Shown here in pieces: positions 1 through 8,794 of a stretch of 61,106 nt of DNA. Location of the stretch: the NCBI GenBank assembly GCA_029265715.1, contig JAJUGZ010000011.1, forward strand, positions 1 to 61,106, read 5' to 3'. A model generated the notes under the pieces. It was not told the DNA's origin. It did no database searches and was given only the letters and a program-made list of their open reading frames with translations. Origin of the DNA: Bacteroidota bacterium. GTDB lineage: Bacteria > Bacteroidota > Bacteroidia > Bacteroidales > Prolixibacteraceae. Within the stretch, counting starts at the first letter, position 1. Each line of letters begins with the position of its first letter. The translations under genes were made by a program, and so were the position numbers.

Positions 1-138
1 GTACCACAATATGTTACTCATCGAACGATTTATTGGCGTGTTCGCTGTAAACCCAAACAAACTAAAAAATCAAGATATTGTCAAAGAACTTATATATTTC
101 GGCACTATTGCCGCTTAAAATTTAACGGAGTATTGTAA
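1..138. repeat. Left arm of a 138-bp inverted terminal repeat
   Basis: This stretch is identical, base for base, to the reverse complement of 60967-61104, and similarity stops sharply after position 138. Its inner end (TTTAACGGAGTATTGTAA) lies 20 bp beyond the stop of an open frame, as at the 3' end of an insertion sequence with its transposase gene. The matching arms suggest the contig was cut inside two copies of one longer repeat. The two arms contain 138 and 140 bases out to the window edge, close to assembler k-mer sizes, so the genomic repeat is probably longer. The IS family was not recognised. Confidence 0.9.
2..118 (+). CDS. 3' end of an unidentified ORF in the terminal repeat (possible transposase)
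   Basis: The frame from position 2 is open from the window edge and ends at TAA 116-118. It encodes 38 residues ending in ELIYFGTIAA. Residue composition is protein-like (an LLIERF segment, then a charged, Asn-rich stretch). An identical copy reads inward from the other end of the window. A protein ending 20 bp before a repeat boundary is typical of a transposase C-terminus, but I recognise no transposase family motif. A regulator or chance frame remains possible. The ORF points toward the radical SAM gene, so read-through into it is possible. Confidence 0.35.
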   Translation, partial: YHNMLLIERFIGVFAVNPNKLKNQDIVKELIYFGTIAA

Positions 139-1097
139 TTAAGGAAATAATATCATATGTGAAAAGTATTGATATTAATAGAAAGATCATGTTTAATATG
201 ACAACCAATGGTATATTATTAGACAAGCATATTGACTTTCTGGCAAATAATGATATCATGATAACAGTTAGTTTGGATGGAAATGAAAATCATAATAGCT
301 ATCGGCTTGACAGCTATGGTAAATCGTCTTTCCCCCAATTATATCAAAACCTGAAAGTAATCAAAGACATGTACCCTGAGTACTTTAAAAGAAAGGTTAC
401 GTTTAATGCAGTTCTGCATGACAGAAATTCGGTTGCTGAAATATGCGAGTTTTTTGAAGCCGAATATAATGTTATCCCAAATATTTCTCAAATAAATACA
501 GTCGGAATACAGGAAGAGAAAATGGGTGAATTTAACAAATTGTTCCGGAGCTATATAGACGACCTTAAAAAGGTTACTAATCCTAAGAATATAAATGATA
601 AGCTTTTTTTAAAATCCCCGGACATTCAATCAGTGAGTAATTTTCTCATTCAACATAGTGGTAATTATTTTAAATCCTATGACGACTTAGTTGCAACAAA
701 TAATGACAAGAATTTCATTCCTACTGGAACATGTCTGCCCTTTGGTCGGAAAATGTTTATTACTGCAGCAGGGAAAATATTCCCTTGCGAAAGAATTGGT
801 CACCAATATGCCATCGGGAAAGTTTCTGATGCTGGAATAGATTTAGATACAGCCCAAATTGCAAAGTTATACAATGAATATTATGAAAAAATAGAACGGC
901 AGTGTTCAACTTGTTATAACGCGGAATCATGTTTTGTATGTATGTTTAATATACAGGGACTGAATCGAGAGAGACCTATTTGTAACGAATATACAAATTT
1001 GCACAGTTTAAAGAGAAGGTTTTCAGAAATCTTCTCCACTTTAGAAGAGAACTCTGAATTATATCGGACTATTATTAGTGATGTTGTCATAGAATAG
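139..1097 (+). pseudogene. Radical SAM/SPASM peptide maturase, 5'-truncated at the repeat boundary
   Basis: The frame is open from the repeat edge (KEIISYVKSIDINRKIMF...), and the first usable start is GTG at 159, giving 312 residues. The segment FNMTTNGILL followed by SLDG is the middle of a radical SAM barrel. The N-terminal CxxxCxxC cluster site is missing. The C-terminal SPASM domain looks complete: Cys near residue 192, GKIFPC, then CSTCYNAESCFVC, and a last Cys in RPIC. SPASM enzymes install crosslinks or other changes in RiPP precursors. Followed 7 bp later by a pseudo-rSAM partner, it fits the GG-Bacteroidales maturase family. Without the SAM-binding cluster this copy cannot be active unless the true 5' part lies on another contig, i.e. 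unless 1-138 is an assembly junction. Confidence 0.75.
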
Positions 1098-1104
1098 AAC
1101 TTAA

Positions 1105-2361
1105 ATGAAAAAAGACATGAATAATAAATATTGGTTTTATATTGAGCCTCACTGTTTCATTCACACAAACTCTAAATTGGTTATCATTATCAATACCATG
1201 TCTTCTACGAAGAAGGTCTTCAAAAAGACAAGAAGAATCGCAGAAATAGTTGATAAGCTTATGACTCGAGAGTCTTATTTTTGCGTCGAACTTTCAGACA
1301 TTGATTTGACTGACAATGAGGTGTTCATTTTTATTCAAGAAATTAGAAGTTCGTTTTCTGGAGATTGTGTTAACCAAAACCATGTAAGGGCAAAACCAAT
1401 ATTCCCTTATCCTCTGTTAAAACTTCAACGTCAAATAAGTAATTTAGAAAAGATAGATGAAATATCTCCTGGTGTCGACGTTTTAACCTACCTCAAAGAG
1501 CTAACATTTTATATTAACAGTGAATGCAAACTGAACTGCAGTTGCTGCCAAAATGCATTCAAACAGACTACTTTTTGTACAAAGGCATTTAATGGAAAAA
1601 TTACATTAACTGAAATAGCAGGGTTTGTAAAGAAGTTGCAAGGTTCAGGGTTAAATGTAATAAATATTGTTGGTGGTGATATATTCAATTATAGTGAATT
1701 ACAAGATTTGGTCGATTTTTTCAATAGAACCTCATATAAGATATTTTATCATAGTCAATTACAAAATCTGAGATTTAATTTAATTAAATTGAATTATTTT
1801 AAGGGGGGGAATGGTGCGCTAAATGTCAATGTCAATTTTCCAATTGATACAAACGTGATAGAAGAAATATGTTCGGATCCCGTGTTTAGAGAGATGCATT
1901 GTAGATGGAACTTTCTAGTCTCTTCTGACGACGAATTTGATGAGGTATCCAGAGTAATAGAAGCTTTTAAAATAGAAAATGTCATGGTTTATCCATTTTA
2001 TAACTTCCGAAACCTTGTCTTTTTTGAAAGCAGGGTTTTTATGGAAGAGAGGGATATATTGTTCGGGAATATTAGTAAACAAACTTATTTTTCTAGACAG
2101 ATAATCAATGAGAATAATTTTGGGAAGATGAAGGTTCTGCCTCAAGGAACTTTGTTCTCAAATTTGAACAATGAATCAATAGGTTGTATAGATGATTTTG
2201 TTCCGGAGCTTTTGTTTAGGGAACTAAAAAATGGTAACTCTTGGCTAAATATTCGAAATATGCAACCCTGTAGTGATTGTGTATATCAGTGGCTCTGCCC
2301 TTCGCCATCTAATTATGAGCTTGCAATTGGTAAGCCCAACCTATGCCATGTAAAACCGTAA
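1105..2361 (+). CDS. Pseudo-rSAM/radical SAM partner protein, GG-Bacteroidales RiPP system
   Basis: Protein of 418 residues (alternative ATG at 1117) opening NKYWFYIEPHCFIH, which resembles the N-terminus of the pseudo-rSAM protein family of GG-Bacteroidales peptide loci. The C-terminus has a SPASM-like cysteine set (CSDCVYQWLC, then NLC near the end). Family members are described as lacking the radical SAM CxxxCxxC motif, yet here residues 141-148 read CKLNCSCC, which fits it exactly. The protein may therefore bind a catalytic cluster. It probably acts in the cytoplasm on a GG-leader peptide with the upstream maturase. The gene is AT-rich compared with the efflux genes downstream, and its stop overlaps a possible start of the exporter. 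Confidence 0.7.
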   Translation: MKKDMNNKYWFYIEPHCFIHTNSKLVIIINTMSSTKKVFKKTRRIAEIVDKLMTRESYFCVELSDIDLTDNEVFIFIQEIRSSFSGDCVNQNHVRAKPIFPYPLLKLQRQISNLEKIDEISPGVDVLTYLKELTFYINSECKLNCSCCQNAFKQTTFCTKAFNGKITLTEIAGFVKKLQGSGLNVINIVGGDIFNYSELQDLVDFFNRTSYKIFYHSQLQNLRFNLIKLNYFKGGNGALNVNVNFPIDTNVIEEICSDPVFREMHCRWNFLVSSDDEFDEVSRVIEAFKIENVMVYPFYNFRNLVFFESRVFMEERDILFGNISKQTYFSRQIINENNFGKMKVLPQGTLFSNLNNESIGCIDDFVPELLFRELKNGNSWLNIRNMQPCSDCVYQWLCPSPSNYELAIGKPNLCHVKP

Positions 2362-2390
2362 AAAATCACCTAACGGATAATTATTCGCTA

Positions 2391-4625
2391 ATGCCCAAAT
2401 TCCCCCACTATAACCAACTGGATTCTATGGACTGCGGCCCCACCTGCATACGTATGGTGGCCAAATATTATGGAAAAACCTATTCGTTGCAATACCTGCG
2501 TCCCCGTTCGTATATTACTCGCGAAGGAGTTTCAATGTTGGGAATCAGCGAAGTGGCCGAGAATATCGGCTTTCGCACCAAGGGATATCGATTAACCTGG
2601 GAAGATTTGCGGGACGAGGTGCCTTTCCCTTGCATAGTTCACTGGAAACAACGACACTTTGTAGTGGTTTATGATATTAAAAAGAAAAGGCGAGGAGAAA
2701 TAGTTTATGTGGCCGATCCTGCTATTGGACTACTGGAATACAGCAAAGATGAATTTCTAAAATGCTGGCTAAGTTCCTCCTATGAAGGCAATCGGATAGG
2801 GACAGCCTTGTTGATAGAAACCACCCCAGAGTTTTATCAGTTCGATGAAGAAGAAATGCAGAAGAAGTTAACCTTCCGTTTTCTGTTAAACTATCTGCGC
2901 CCTTATCAGAAATACCTGGTACAAATTGGGTTGGCCATGGTTACGGGAGGTTTGATTAGTATGATCTTCCCTTTTCTATCTCAAGCCATTGTTGATTACG
3001 GGATTAACAACAGCGACCTGAGTTTTATTGTCATGGTACTGATCGCACAGGTCGTGCTTTCGGTCGGTACCATGGCCAACGATATGATCCGGAGCTGGAT
3101 CATGCTCCATGTTACTACCCGTATCAGCATCTCCCTGATTTCTGATTTTCTCATTAAGTTGATGAAACTGCCGGTTTCCTTCTTCGATGTAAAACTGATT
3201 GGCGACATTCTGCAACGGATTGGCGATCACGGACGGATCCAGTCCTTTTTGACCGGTTCGCTGATCAATATTCTGTTTGCAATTTTCACGCTGATCATAT
3301 ATTCGTTTATTATGGCCAGTTATCACATAGGAATACTGGGAATATTTTTTCTGGGCAGCGCTTTGTATATCGGGTGGGTTCTTGTTTTTCTCCGGCGGCG
3401 GAGGGAACTGGATTACAAACGGTTTCAGCAGGCTTCGGCCAACCAGAATAATGTTGTACAGTTGGTTTCCGGGATGCAGGAAATTAAATTGAATGCCTGC
3501 GAACAGCAAAAACGCTGGGAATGGGAACGCATCCAGGCCCGTTTGTTTAAAGTGAGTGTAAAAGGATTGGTGCTAAGTCAAAGCCAACAGGTAGGGGCAA
3601 CCTTTATCAACCAAGCAAAGAACGTCTTTATCTCCTTCTTGTCGGCCAGGGCGGTGATTACTGGAGACATGACCCTGGGGATGATGGTGGCTGTTCAATA
3701 TATCATCGGGCAACTGAATGCCCCTATCGAACAGTTTATTGGGTTCACACAGGCAGCGCAAGATGCCGGGATCAGCATGGAACGGTTGGGCGAAATCAGG
3801 GAAAAAGATGAAGAAGAACGCCCGGAAGATAACCTGATAAGGGAAATACCGCAAAACAGGGAGCTTTCCATTCGCAACCTTGTATTTCAGTATGAAGGGC
3901 CACATTCTGAGAAGGTATTGGATGGTATTGACCTGGAAATTCTCCCCAATAAAGTGACTGCCATTGTTGGTACCAGCGGAAGCGGGAAGACAACCCTGCT
4001 GAAATTACTACTGGGTTTTTATCCTCCTACGAAGGGCGAAATATGGCTGGGCGACAGGAAATTAGACCGGTACAGCCCGCGTGAATGGCGTAAACACTGT
4101 GGGGTAGTCATGCAGGAAGGTTTTATTTTTTCCGACAGCATTGCCGGAAATATTGGCGTCATAGATGAATACCCCGATCTGGGCAAGGTTGAACAGGCAG
4201 CCCGTACAGCCAATATTCAGGAGGCCATAGAAACAATGCCCCTGAGGTACGACACTAAGATCGGAAACGACGGTACCGGGTTGAGTACCGGGCAAAAGCA
4301 ACGAATATTGATCGCCAGAGCAGTATATAAAAATCCGTCATTCCTGTTTTTTGACGAAGCAACCAACGCCCTGGATGCCAATAACGAGCGAACAATCATG
4401 GGGAACCTTGACCGTTTTTTTGAAGGAAGGACGGTCGTGGTGGTAGCTCATCGCTTAAGTACGGTAAAAAAAGCAGATCAGATTGTTGTTTTGGAGAAAG
4501 GACGGATTGTTGAAAAAGGGACACACCAGGAGCTGGTCGCCATGGAAGGCGCCTACTTTCACTTGATAAAAAATCAACTGGAATTGGATAACCGAAAAAT
4601 CAGAGAGAATGCCACAATTCGATAA
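2391..4625 (+). CDS. Peptidase-containing ABC transporter (C39 peptidase, bacteriocin/RiPP exporter)
   Basis: An inner-membrane exporter that cuts a double-glycine leader and exports the mature peptide. Numbering from ATG 2391 (744 aa), the N-terminal C39 domain has catalytic Cys15 (DCGPTC), His89 (KQRHFVVV) and Asp109 (ADPA). A six-helix ABC membrane domain spans roughly residues 165-440. The ATPase domain has Walker A GTSGSGKTT (about 527), signature STGQKQR (about 632), Walker B FLFFDEA (about 654) and an H-loop His (about 686). The start MPKFPHYNQLDSMDCG is typical of the family in Bacteroidota. An upstream ATG at 2343 would overlap the previous gene by 19 bp and cannot be excluded. The gene overlaps its adaptor by 17 bp, so translation is probably coupled. 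Confidence 0.92.
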   Translation: MPKFPHYNQLDSMDCGPTCIRMVAKYYGKTYSLQYLRPRSYITREGVSMLGISEVAENIGFRTKGYRLTWEDLRDEVPFPCIVHWKQRHFVVVYDIKKKRRGEIVYVADPAIGLLEYSKDEFLKCWLSSSYEGNRIGTALLIETTPEFYQFDEEEMQKKLTFRFLLNYLRPYQKYLVQIGLAMVTGGLISMIFPFLSQAIVDYGINNSDLSFIVMVLIAQVVLSVGTMANDMIRSWIMLHVTTRISISLISDFLIKLMKLPVSFFDVKLIGDILQRIGDHGRIQSFLTGSLINILFAIFTLIIYSFIMASYHIGILGIFFLGSALYIGWVLVFLRRRRELDYKRFQQASANQNNVVQLVSGMQEIKLNACEQQKRWEWERIQARLFKVSVKGLVLSQSQQVGATFINQAKNVFISFLSARAVITGDMTLGMMVAVQYIIGQLNAPIEQFIGFTQAAQDAGISMERLGEIREKDEEERPEDNLIREIPQNRELSIRNLVFQYEGPHSEKVLDGIDLEILPNKVTAIVGTSGSGKTTLLKLLLGFYPPTKGEIWLGDRKLDRYSPREWRKHCGVVMQEGFIFSDSIAGNIGVIDEYPDLGKVEQAARTANIQEAIETMPLRYDTKIGNDGTGLSTGQKQRILIARAVYKNPSFLFFDEATNALDANNERTIMGNLDRFFEGRTVVVVAHRLSTVKKADQIVVLEKGRIVEKGTHQELVAMEGAYFHLIKNQLELDNRKIRENATIR

Positions 4626-5901
4626 CTTGGAACAACACAGCGAAGAAGTTCAGGACCTGATGGGGCGAATTCCCGGCCAGGTAACCCGTTGGGGGCTTTC
4701 GGTAATTTTTGGAATATTCTCGCTGCTCATTTTAGGAACCTATTTTTTCAAATATCCGGAGATTATTAGTGCGCCGGTAATGATTACCACCCAACAACCG
4801 CCGGCCCCTCTCGTTGCCAGGACTTCGGGAAAAATTGACCGGATTTTTGTTCAGGATGGAATGAGTGTAAAAAAAGACGATCCGGTTGCTTTACTGGAGA
4901 ATACGGCTAACTATGAAGATATCTGCAGATTAAAAGAGCTCATTAAGTCTGACCTGTTAAATAGTTCAAGTATGAGTAATACTTCTTGGCCTGACCTGGA
5001 ATTAGGTACAATGCAAGATGATTACGAACAACTACGTAAATCGGCTGACAATTATATCCATTTTTTAAAACTGGCATTTATTCCGACAAAAATTGAATTG
5101 CTTCAAATGCAGGTAGTAAAACAAAGAGAGTATTATCAGAAATTATCATCGCAAAAAGCATTTGAGAAGAAAGGTTTATTGTTAGCCAATATCGGTTTTA
5201 AACGCGATTCACAGTTATATCATCTCAATCCTCCGGCGATTTCGGCGCTGGATTACGAGAAATCGGAGCAGACGTTTGTGCAGAAACAATCATCTTTTAT
5301 AGGTTTTACCGCTAACATAAAAAGTATAGAAACTACCATCCTGCAAATGAAAGAAAACATTGTTGAACTGGAAATGCAACAGGAAAAAGAAGAACGAGAA
5401 CATAAATCAGAAATAAACGAAGCCTTACAGTTGCTTTCAGCCCGGTTGAAACAATGGGAAGAAAATTATTTGCTGGTGTCGCCAATTGCCGGAAAAGTTT
5501 CGTTTAGTAATTACTGGAGTGCGAACCAATATATTGCCAATGGGGACCGTCTTGCATCTGTTGTCCCCGAAGATAACAGTGCCATTGTGGGGAAAGCAAA
5601 GGTAGCGGTTGCCGGATTTGGGAAAATTAAGATTGGGCAACGAGTCAATATAAAACTTAATGGATTTCCGTATATGGAGTTTGGGATGCTGAAAGGCAAA
5701 GTTAAATCTATATCGATAGTCCCTGAGGAATCAGTTTATTCGGTTAATATCGAGATTACCTCCGGAATGGTGTCCAGTTACAGGGAACAATTAAAATTCA
5801 TCCAGGAAATGGATGGGACGGCAGAGATCGTTACCCGCGATGTGCGCGCAATCTACCGGTTTATAAATCCGCTAAAGTCATTAATTGACCAAAACCTTTA
5901 A
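4609..5901 (+). CDS. HlyD-family membrane fusion protein for the C39 ABC exporter
   Basis: Periplasmic adaptor of 430 residues linking the ABC exporter to an outer-membrane channel. It has a single membrane helix near residues 28-47, then a biotinyl-lipoyl-like half (ARTSGKIDRIFVQDGMSVKK), a long alpha-helical hairpin in the middle (roughly 130-285, rich in Lys, Glu and Gln) and the returning beta-barrel half (SPIAGKVSF). This order is standard for HlyD proteins serving peptide exporters. It overlaps the exporter gene by 17 bp. No TolC-like gene is in the window, so the channel must be encoded elsewhere. Confidence 0.88.
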   Translation: MPQFDNLEQHSEEVQDLMGRIPGQVTRWGLSVIFGIFSLLILGTYFFKYPEIISAPVMITTQQPPAPLVARTSGKIDRIFVQDGMSVKKDDPVALLENTANYEDICRLKELIKSDLLNSSSMSNTSWPDLELGTMQDDYEQLRKSADNYIHFLKLAFIPTKIELLQMQVVKQREYYQKLSSQKAFEKKGLLLANIGFKRDSQLYHLNPPAISALDYEKSEQTFVQKQSSFIGFTANIKSIETTILQMKENIVELEMQQEKEEREHKSEINEALQLLSARLKQWEENYLLVSPIAGKVSFSNYWSANQYIANGDRLASVVPEDNSAIVGKAKVAVAGFGKIKIGQRVNIKLNGFPYMEFGMLKGKVKSISIVPEESVYSVNIEITSGMVSSYREQLKFIQEMDGTAEIVTRDVRAIYRFINPLKSLIDQNL

Positions 5902-5913
5902 TTTGAAGAAAAT

Positions 5914-7437
5914 ATGAATAAAATAGGTTTAACCGATGTGACTTTTTTGGTCCCTGTTCGGATTGATAGTCCGGAGCGTTTAGAAAATTTACAATTAGTG
6001 GTTCAATTTATCCGGAACTATTTCAAAACCGGAGTAATCGTTTTGGAGGCAGACCGTCAGGAAAAAGTTCATCTGCAAAAAGATATCATTAAGATTTTCA
6101 GAGAGGATCATGCCCCTATTTTCCACCGGACCAAATATTTAAACCAGATGACTAGGATGGCAACAACTCCCTATCTGGCTGTTTGGGATGCAGACGTTAT
6201 CGGGGTTCCTTCTCAAATCGAAGCGGGAGTAAATCTGCTCAGAGACAATGAAGCAGATATGGTATTCCCTTACAACAGGTATTTCTATTCGGTTTCCAAA
6301 TTTTTTAAAAAACTTTATACCGACAATAACTGCCGGTTGGATATTTTGCTGCAATCAAAAGCATATATGGAGCACATGCATGGCGATTGGTCGGTTGGTG
6401 GTGCCTTTTTGGTCAATAAAAGGGCATACATTGAAGCAGGAATGGAAAATGAACACTTCTACGGTTGGGGACCGGAAGATGCAGAGCGCTATGTTAGATG
6501 GGATACTTTAGGTTACAAAATAGAAAGGGTCGATGGCCCGCTTTTTCACTTGCCACACCCACGGGGAAGAACCAGTCAGTATGCTTCAGAGAACATTGAA
6601 AAAAGGAACCGGAAGGAACTTTTAAAGGTTTGTTCTATGCTTCCTCAAGATTTAAGAGCCCATGTTGAAGAAAATAAATGGTGGGGATTTGATACGAAAT
6701 TAAAACCAAAGGACATCTGCACAATGGACTTTCCCAAACAACCCGAAACATCTTGGATCATTAGGACTTTAAATGAAGAAAAGTGGTTAGGAAAAGTATT
6801 GGAATCATTGTTCCTTCAAAGCCGACTTGATTTTGAAATCATAATAGTGGATTCAGGTTCAACTGATAAAACATTAGAGATAATTGAATCTTATCCAATA
6901 CGAAAAGTAATAAATATTGAACCCGAATCATTTAATTACAGTCGCGCATTAAATCAGGGAATCAAGCAAGCCTGGGGCAAATACATTGGAATTATAAGTG
7001 GCCATTCACTTCCAGTAAGCCGCACTTGGTATGAAGATGCAATGAGAAATTTTAAGAATCAGAAAGTGGCAGCGGTGTCTGGTCATTATTATTCGCTCCC
7101 GGATGGCTCTTATGAAGAAAAGCTTTTTGACCTACGTTTTTTTAATACCCGAAATCTGTATAAACAGCATTTTTCAAAACATATGACAAATACTAATGCG
7201 ATAATTAGAAAAAATTTATGGGAATCTTATCCTTTCGATGAGTCTCTGAGGGAAGGCTGTGAAGATTACGATTGGGCTTGTGAAATGATCTCAAGAGGGT
7301 ATGATGTTATTATTGATCCGGCATTTAACGTATATCATTCGCATGGAGGGATAGGAAGGCTTCCCATATTTGAACGATTTCCGGAATGGAATGAGATAGT
7401 CCTTACTATTGAACAAAAGATAAGATCAAACAGATAA
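5914..7437 (+). CDS. Two-domain glycosyltransferase (galactosyltransferase-like plus GT2)
   Basis: Protein of 507 residues with two transferase modules. Residues 1-255 resemble the C-terminal galactosyltransferase family: a metal-binding DAD at 92-94 (VWDADVIG) and the GGAFLVNKRAY...WGPEDAERYVRW block. Residues 270-500 are a GT-A family 2 domain (SWIIRTLNEEKWLGK, IVDSGSTDKT, EGCEDYDWACEM). There is no signal peptide, so it is cytoplasmic. It starts 12 bp after the HlyD gene and belongs to the peptide operon. The gene becomes more AT-rich toward its 3' end. It could sugar-modify the exported peptide, or make a cell-surface glycan unrelated to it. The sequence does not decide. Confidence 0.8.
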   Translation: MNKIGLTDVTFLVPVRIDSPERLENLQLVVQFIRNYFKTGVIVLEADRQEKVHLQKDIIKIFREDHAPIFHRTKYLNQMTRMATTPYLAVWDADVIGVPSQIEAGVNLLRDNEADMVFPYNRYFYSVSKFFKKLYTDNNCRLDILLQSKAYMEHMHGDWSVGGAFLVNKRAYIEAGMENEHFYGWGPEDAERYVRWDTLGYKIERVDGPLFHLPHPRGRTSQYASENIEKRNRKELLKVCSMLPQDLRAHVEENKWWGFDTKLKPKDICTMDFPKQPETSWIIRTLNEEKWLGKVLESLFLQSRLDFEIIIVDSGSTDKTLEIIESYPIRKVINIEPESFNYSRALNQGIKQAWGKYIGIISGHSLPVSRTWYEDAMRNFKNQKVAAVSGHYYSLPDGSYEEKLFDLRFFNTRNLYKQHFSKHMTNTNAIIRKNLWESYPFDESLREGCEDYDWACEMISRGYDVIIDPAFNVYHSHGGIGRLPIFERFPEWNEIVLTIEQKIRSNR

Positions 7438-7452
7438 ATTTTCTCAGATGAT

Positions 7453-7998
7453 TTGGTTCTTTCCCCATATTCTTTTGAAGGCAGATTATTTAACGCGTAT
7501 GATCAATACATGTCCTTGATAAAGAACCCAGATGATTGGGCTGTTTTTACAGATGGGGACACCTTGTTTTTTCATTCGGATTTTGGACATTTGATCCGTG
7601 AATACATAGACAGTTATCCGGATACAGGGATGTTTACTTGTTATACAAATAGGATTGGAACAGGATCGCAATTATATGATAATAAATTAATGGAGATTGA
7701 TTCAATTAAATATAATTTTTTGATTGCGGATCATCTTCGAAGAGAAAGAAAAGGTAAGATAACACAGATAAATTCACCAGTATCTGGTTTTTTTATGGTT
7801 ATAAAACGGAAAACTTGGGCTGAAATCAAAAACGAACTCAAACTTGTGATGAAGAATAAACGGCTTCTGGGTGTTGATTATGCAATATCCAATATTTTGA
7901 TGCAAAAAGGTTTTGTCATCCGAAGGATGGATGCTGTTTTGATGCTTCATTATTATCGATTTGTTGAGGGAACATCATTTAATAGAGGCCTAACTTAA
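7453..7998 (+). CDS. Glycosyltransferase-like protein (short GT-A type)
   Basis: Protein of 181 residues with a DGD metal-binding motif at 34-36 (VFTDGDTLFFHSDFG) and SPVSGFFMVIKRKTW, a pattern seen in small family-2-like transferases. The frame has no ATG at the front. TTG at 7453 is the best start, since a stop lies in frame at 7435-7437. The normal family N-terminus (a short strand before SPYSFEGRLF) is just present, so the protein may be complete with a TTG start or have lost a few codons. It lies 15 bp after the two-domain transferase and 10 bp before the next. Confidence 0.6.
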   Translation: MVLSPYSFEGRLFNAYDQYMSLIKNPDDWAVFTDGDTLFFHSDFGHLIREYIDSYPDTGMFTCYTNRIGTGSQLYDNKLMEIDSIKYNFLIADHLRRERKGKITQINSPVSGFFMVIKRKTWAEIKNELKLVMKNKRLLGVDYAISNILMQKGFVIRRMDAVLMLHYYRFVEGTSFNRGLT

Positions 7999-8008
7999 AA
8001 ATAGATAG

Positions 8009-8782
8009 ATGGATACCAAAATAAGGCAAGCTTTTCTAATTCTGTCGGATAAGTCGACAGATGAACTTGTTAATTTCTATGAAACAATAAGAACTTCAAC
8101 CAGTTCTTTGGGAAAATGCTTTTTGCTGAGCCATCAAAAAGGTAATGCTACGCAAACTCGTCTTGACCATATTAATGCTTTCACTTTCACAGACCACATC
8201 ATAACCCAAAGTGATTATTTTCCCCTTGGGTTTAGTTTGGTTCCAGGGAACAATCAGTTTCCTCTTATTCGTTTTTTCCTTCAACATCCGGATTACGATT
8301 ATTATTGGTGTATTGAAGATGACGTAACTTACAGTGGTATTTGGAAAGATTTTTTTATTTTATTTTCTGATATTGAGGGTGATTTTATAAGTAGTCATGT
8401 CCACTCATCAATGCATGACCCCAATTGGTATTGGTGGAAAGCACTTGCTCACCCTTATCAGGTAATTCCTTTTGAAAAAAGAATTCGTTCATTTAACCCA
8501 ATATATCGAATATCCAAGCAAGCCATTGCTTTTATTCATGATGCGTTGCAAAGCGGATGGTGTGGCCATCACGAGGTTCTCTTTGCAACCTTGCTGTATC
8601 ATGCCGGGTTTGATATTATTGATTTTGGAGGTGCAGGAGAGTTTGTATTACCAGGATTTGAAAACCAGCATTACATTGATAACTCAGTGGGAACGCAAGA
8701 TGGGACAATGCGCTGGCGACCTGTTTTTGATAAAATTGGAACAGAGAAAAATAAGTTATACCATCCGGTTAAAATGCATTAA
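8009..8782 (+). CDS. Glycosyltransferase-like protein with EDD motif
   Basis: Protein of 257 residues. A likely nucleotide-sugar/metal site reads YYWCIEDDVTYSG (Glu103-Asp105), and conserved-looking blocks SSHVHSS, GWCGHHEV and the C-terminal KLYHPVKM follow. This resembles DUF3405-like transferases, but I could not confirm the family. No signal peptide or membrane helix is visible. It is the third transferase in a row in the peptide operon and is AT-rich like its neighbour. The RND adaptor begins only 12 bp downstream, which suggests one transcript. Confidence 0.5.
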   Translation: MDTKIRQAFLILSDKSTDELVNFYETIRTSTSSLGKCFLLSHQKGNATQTRLDHINAFTFTDHIITQSDYFPLGFSLVPGNNQFPLIRFFLQHPDYDYYWCIEDDVTYSGIWKDFFILFSDIEGDFISSHVHSSMHDPNWYWWKALAHPYQVIPFEKRIRSFNPIYRISKQAIAFIHDALQSGWCGHHEVLFATLLYHAGFDIIDFGGAGEFVLPGFENQHYIDNSVGTQDGTMRWRPVFDKIGTEKNKLYHPVKMH

Positions 8783-8794
8783 AAAGTTGAATCT

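Noticed and set aside
139-2400. Search for a GG-leader precursor peptide gene near the maturases
   Set aside because: The genes are 7 bp apart or overlapping and leave no room. No small ORF with a GG leader was found, so the precursor must lie outside the window.
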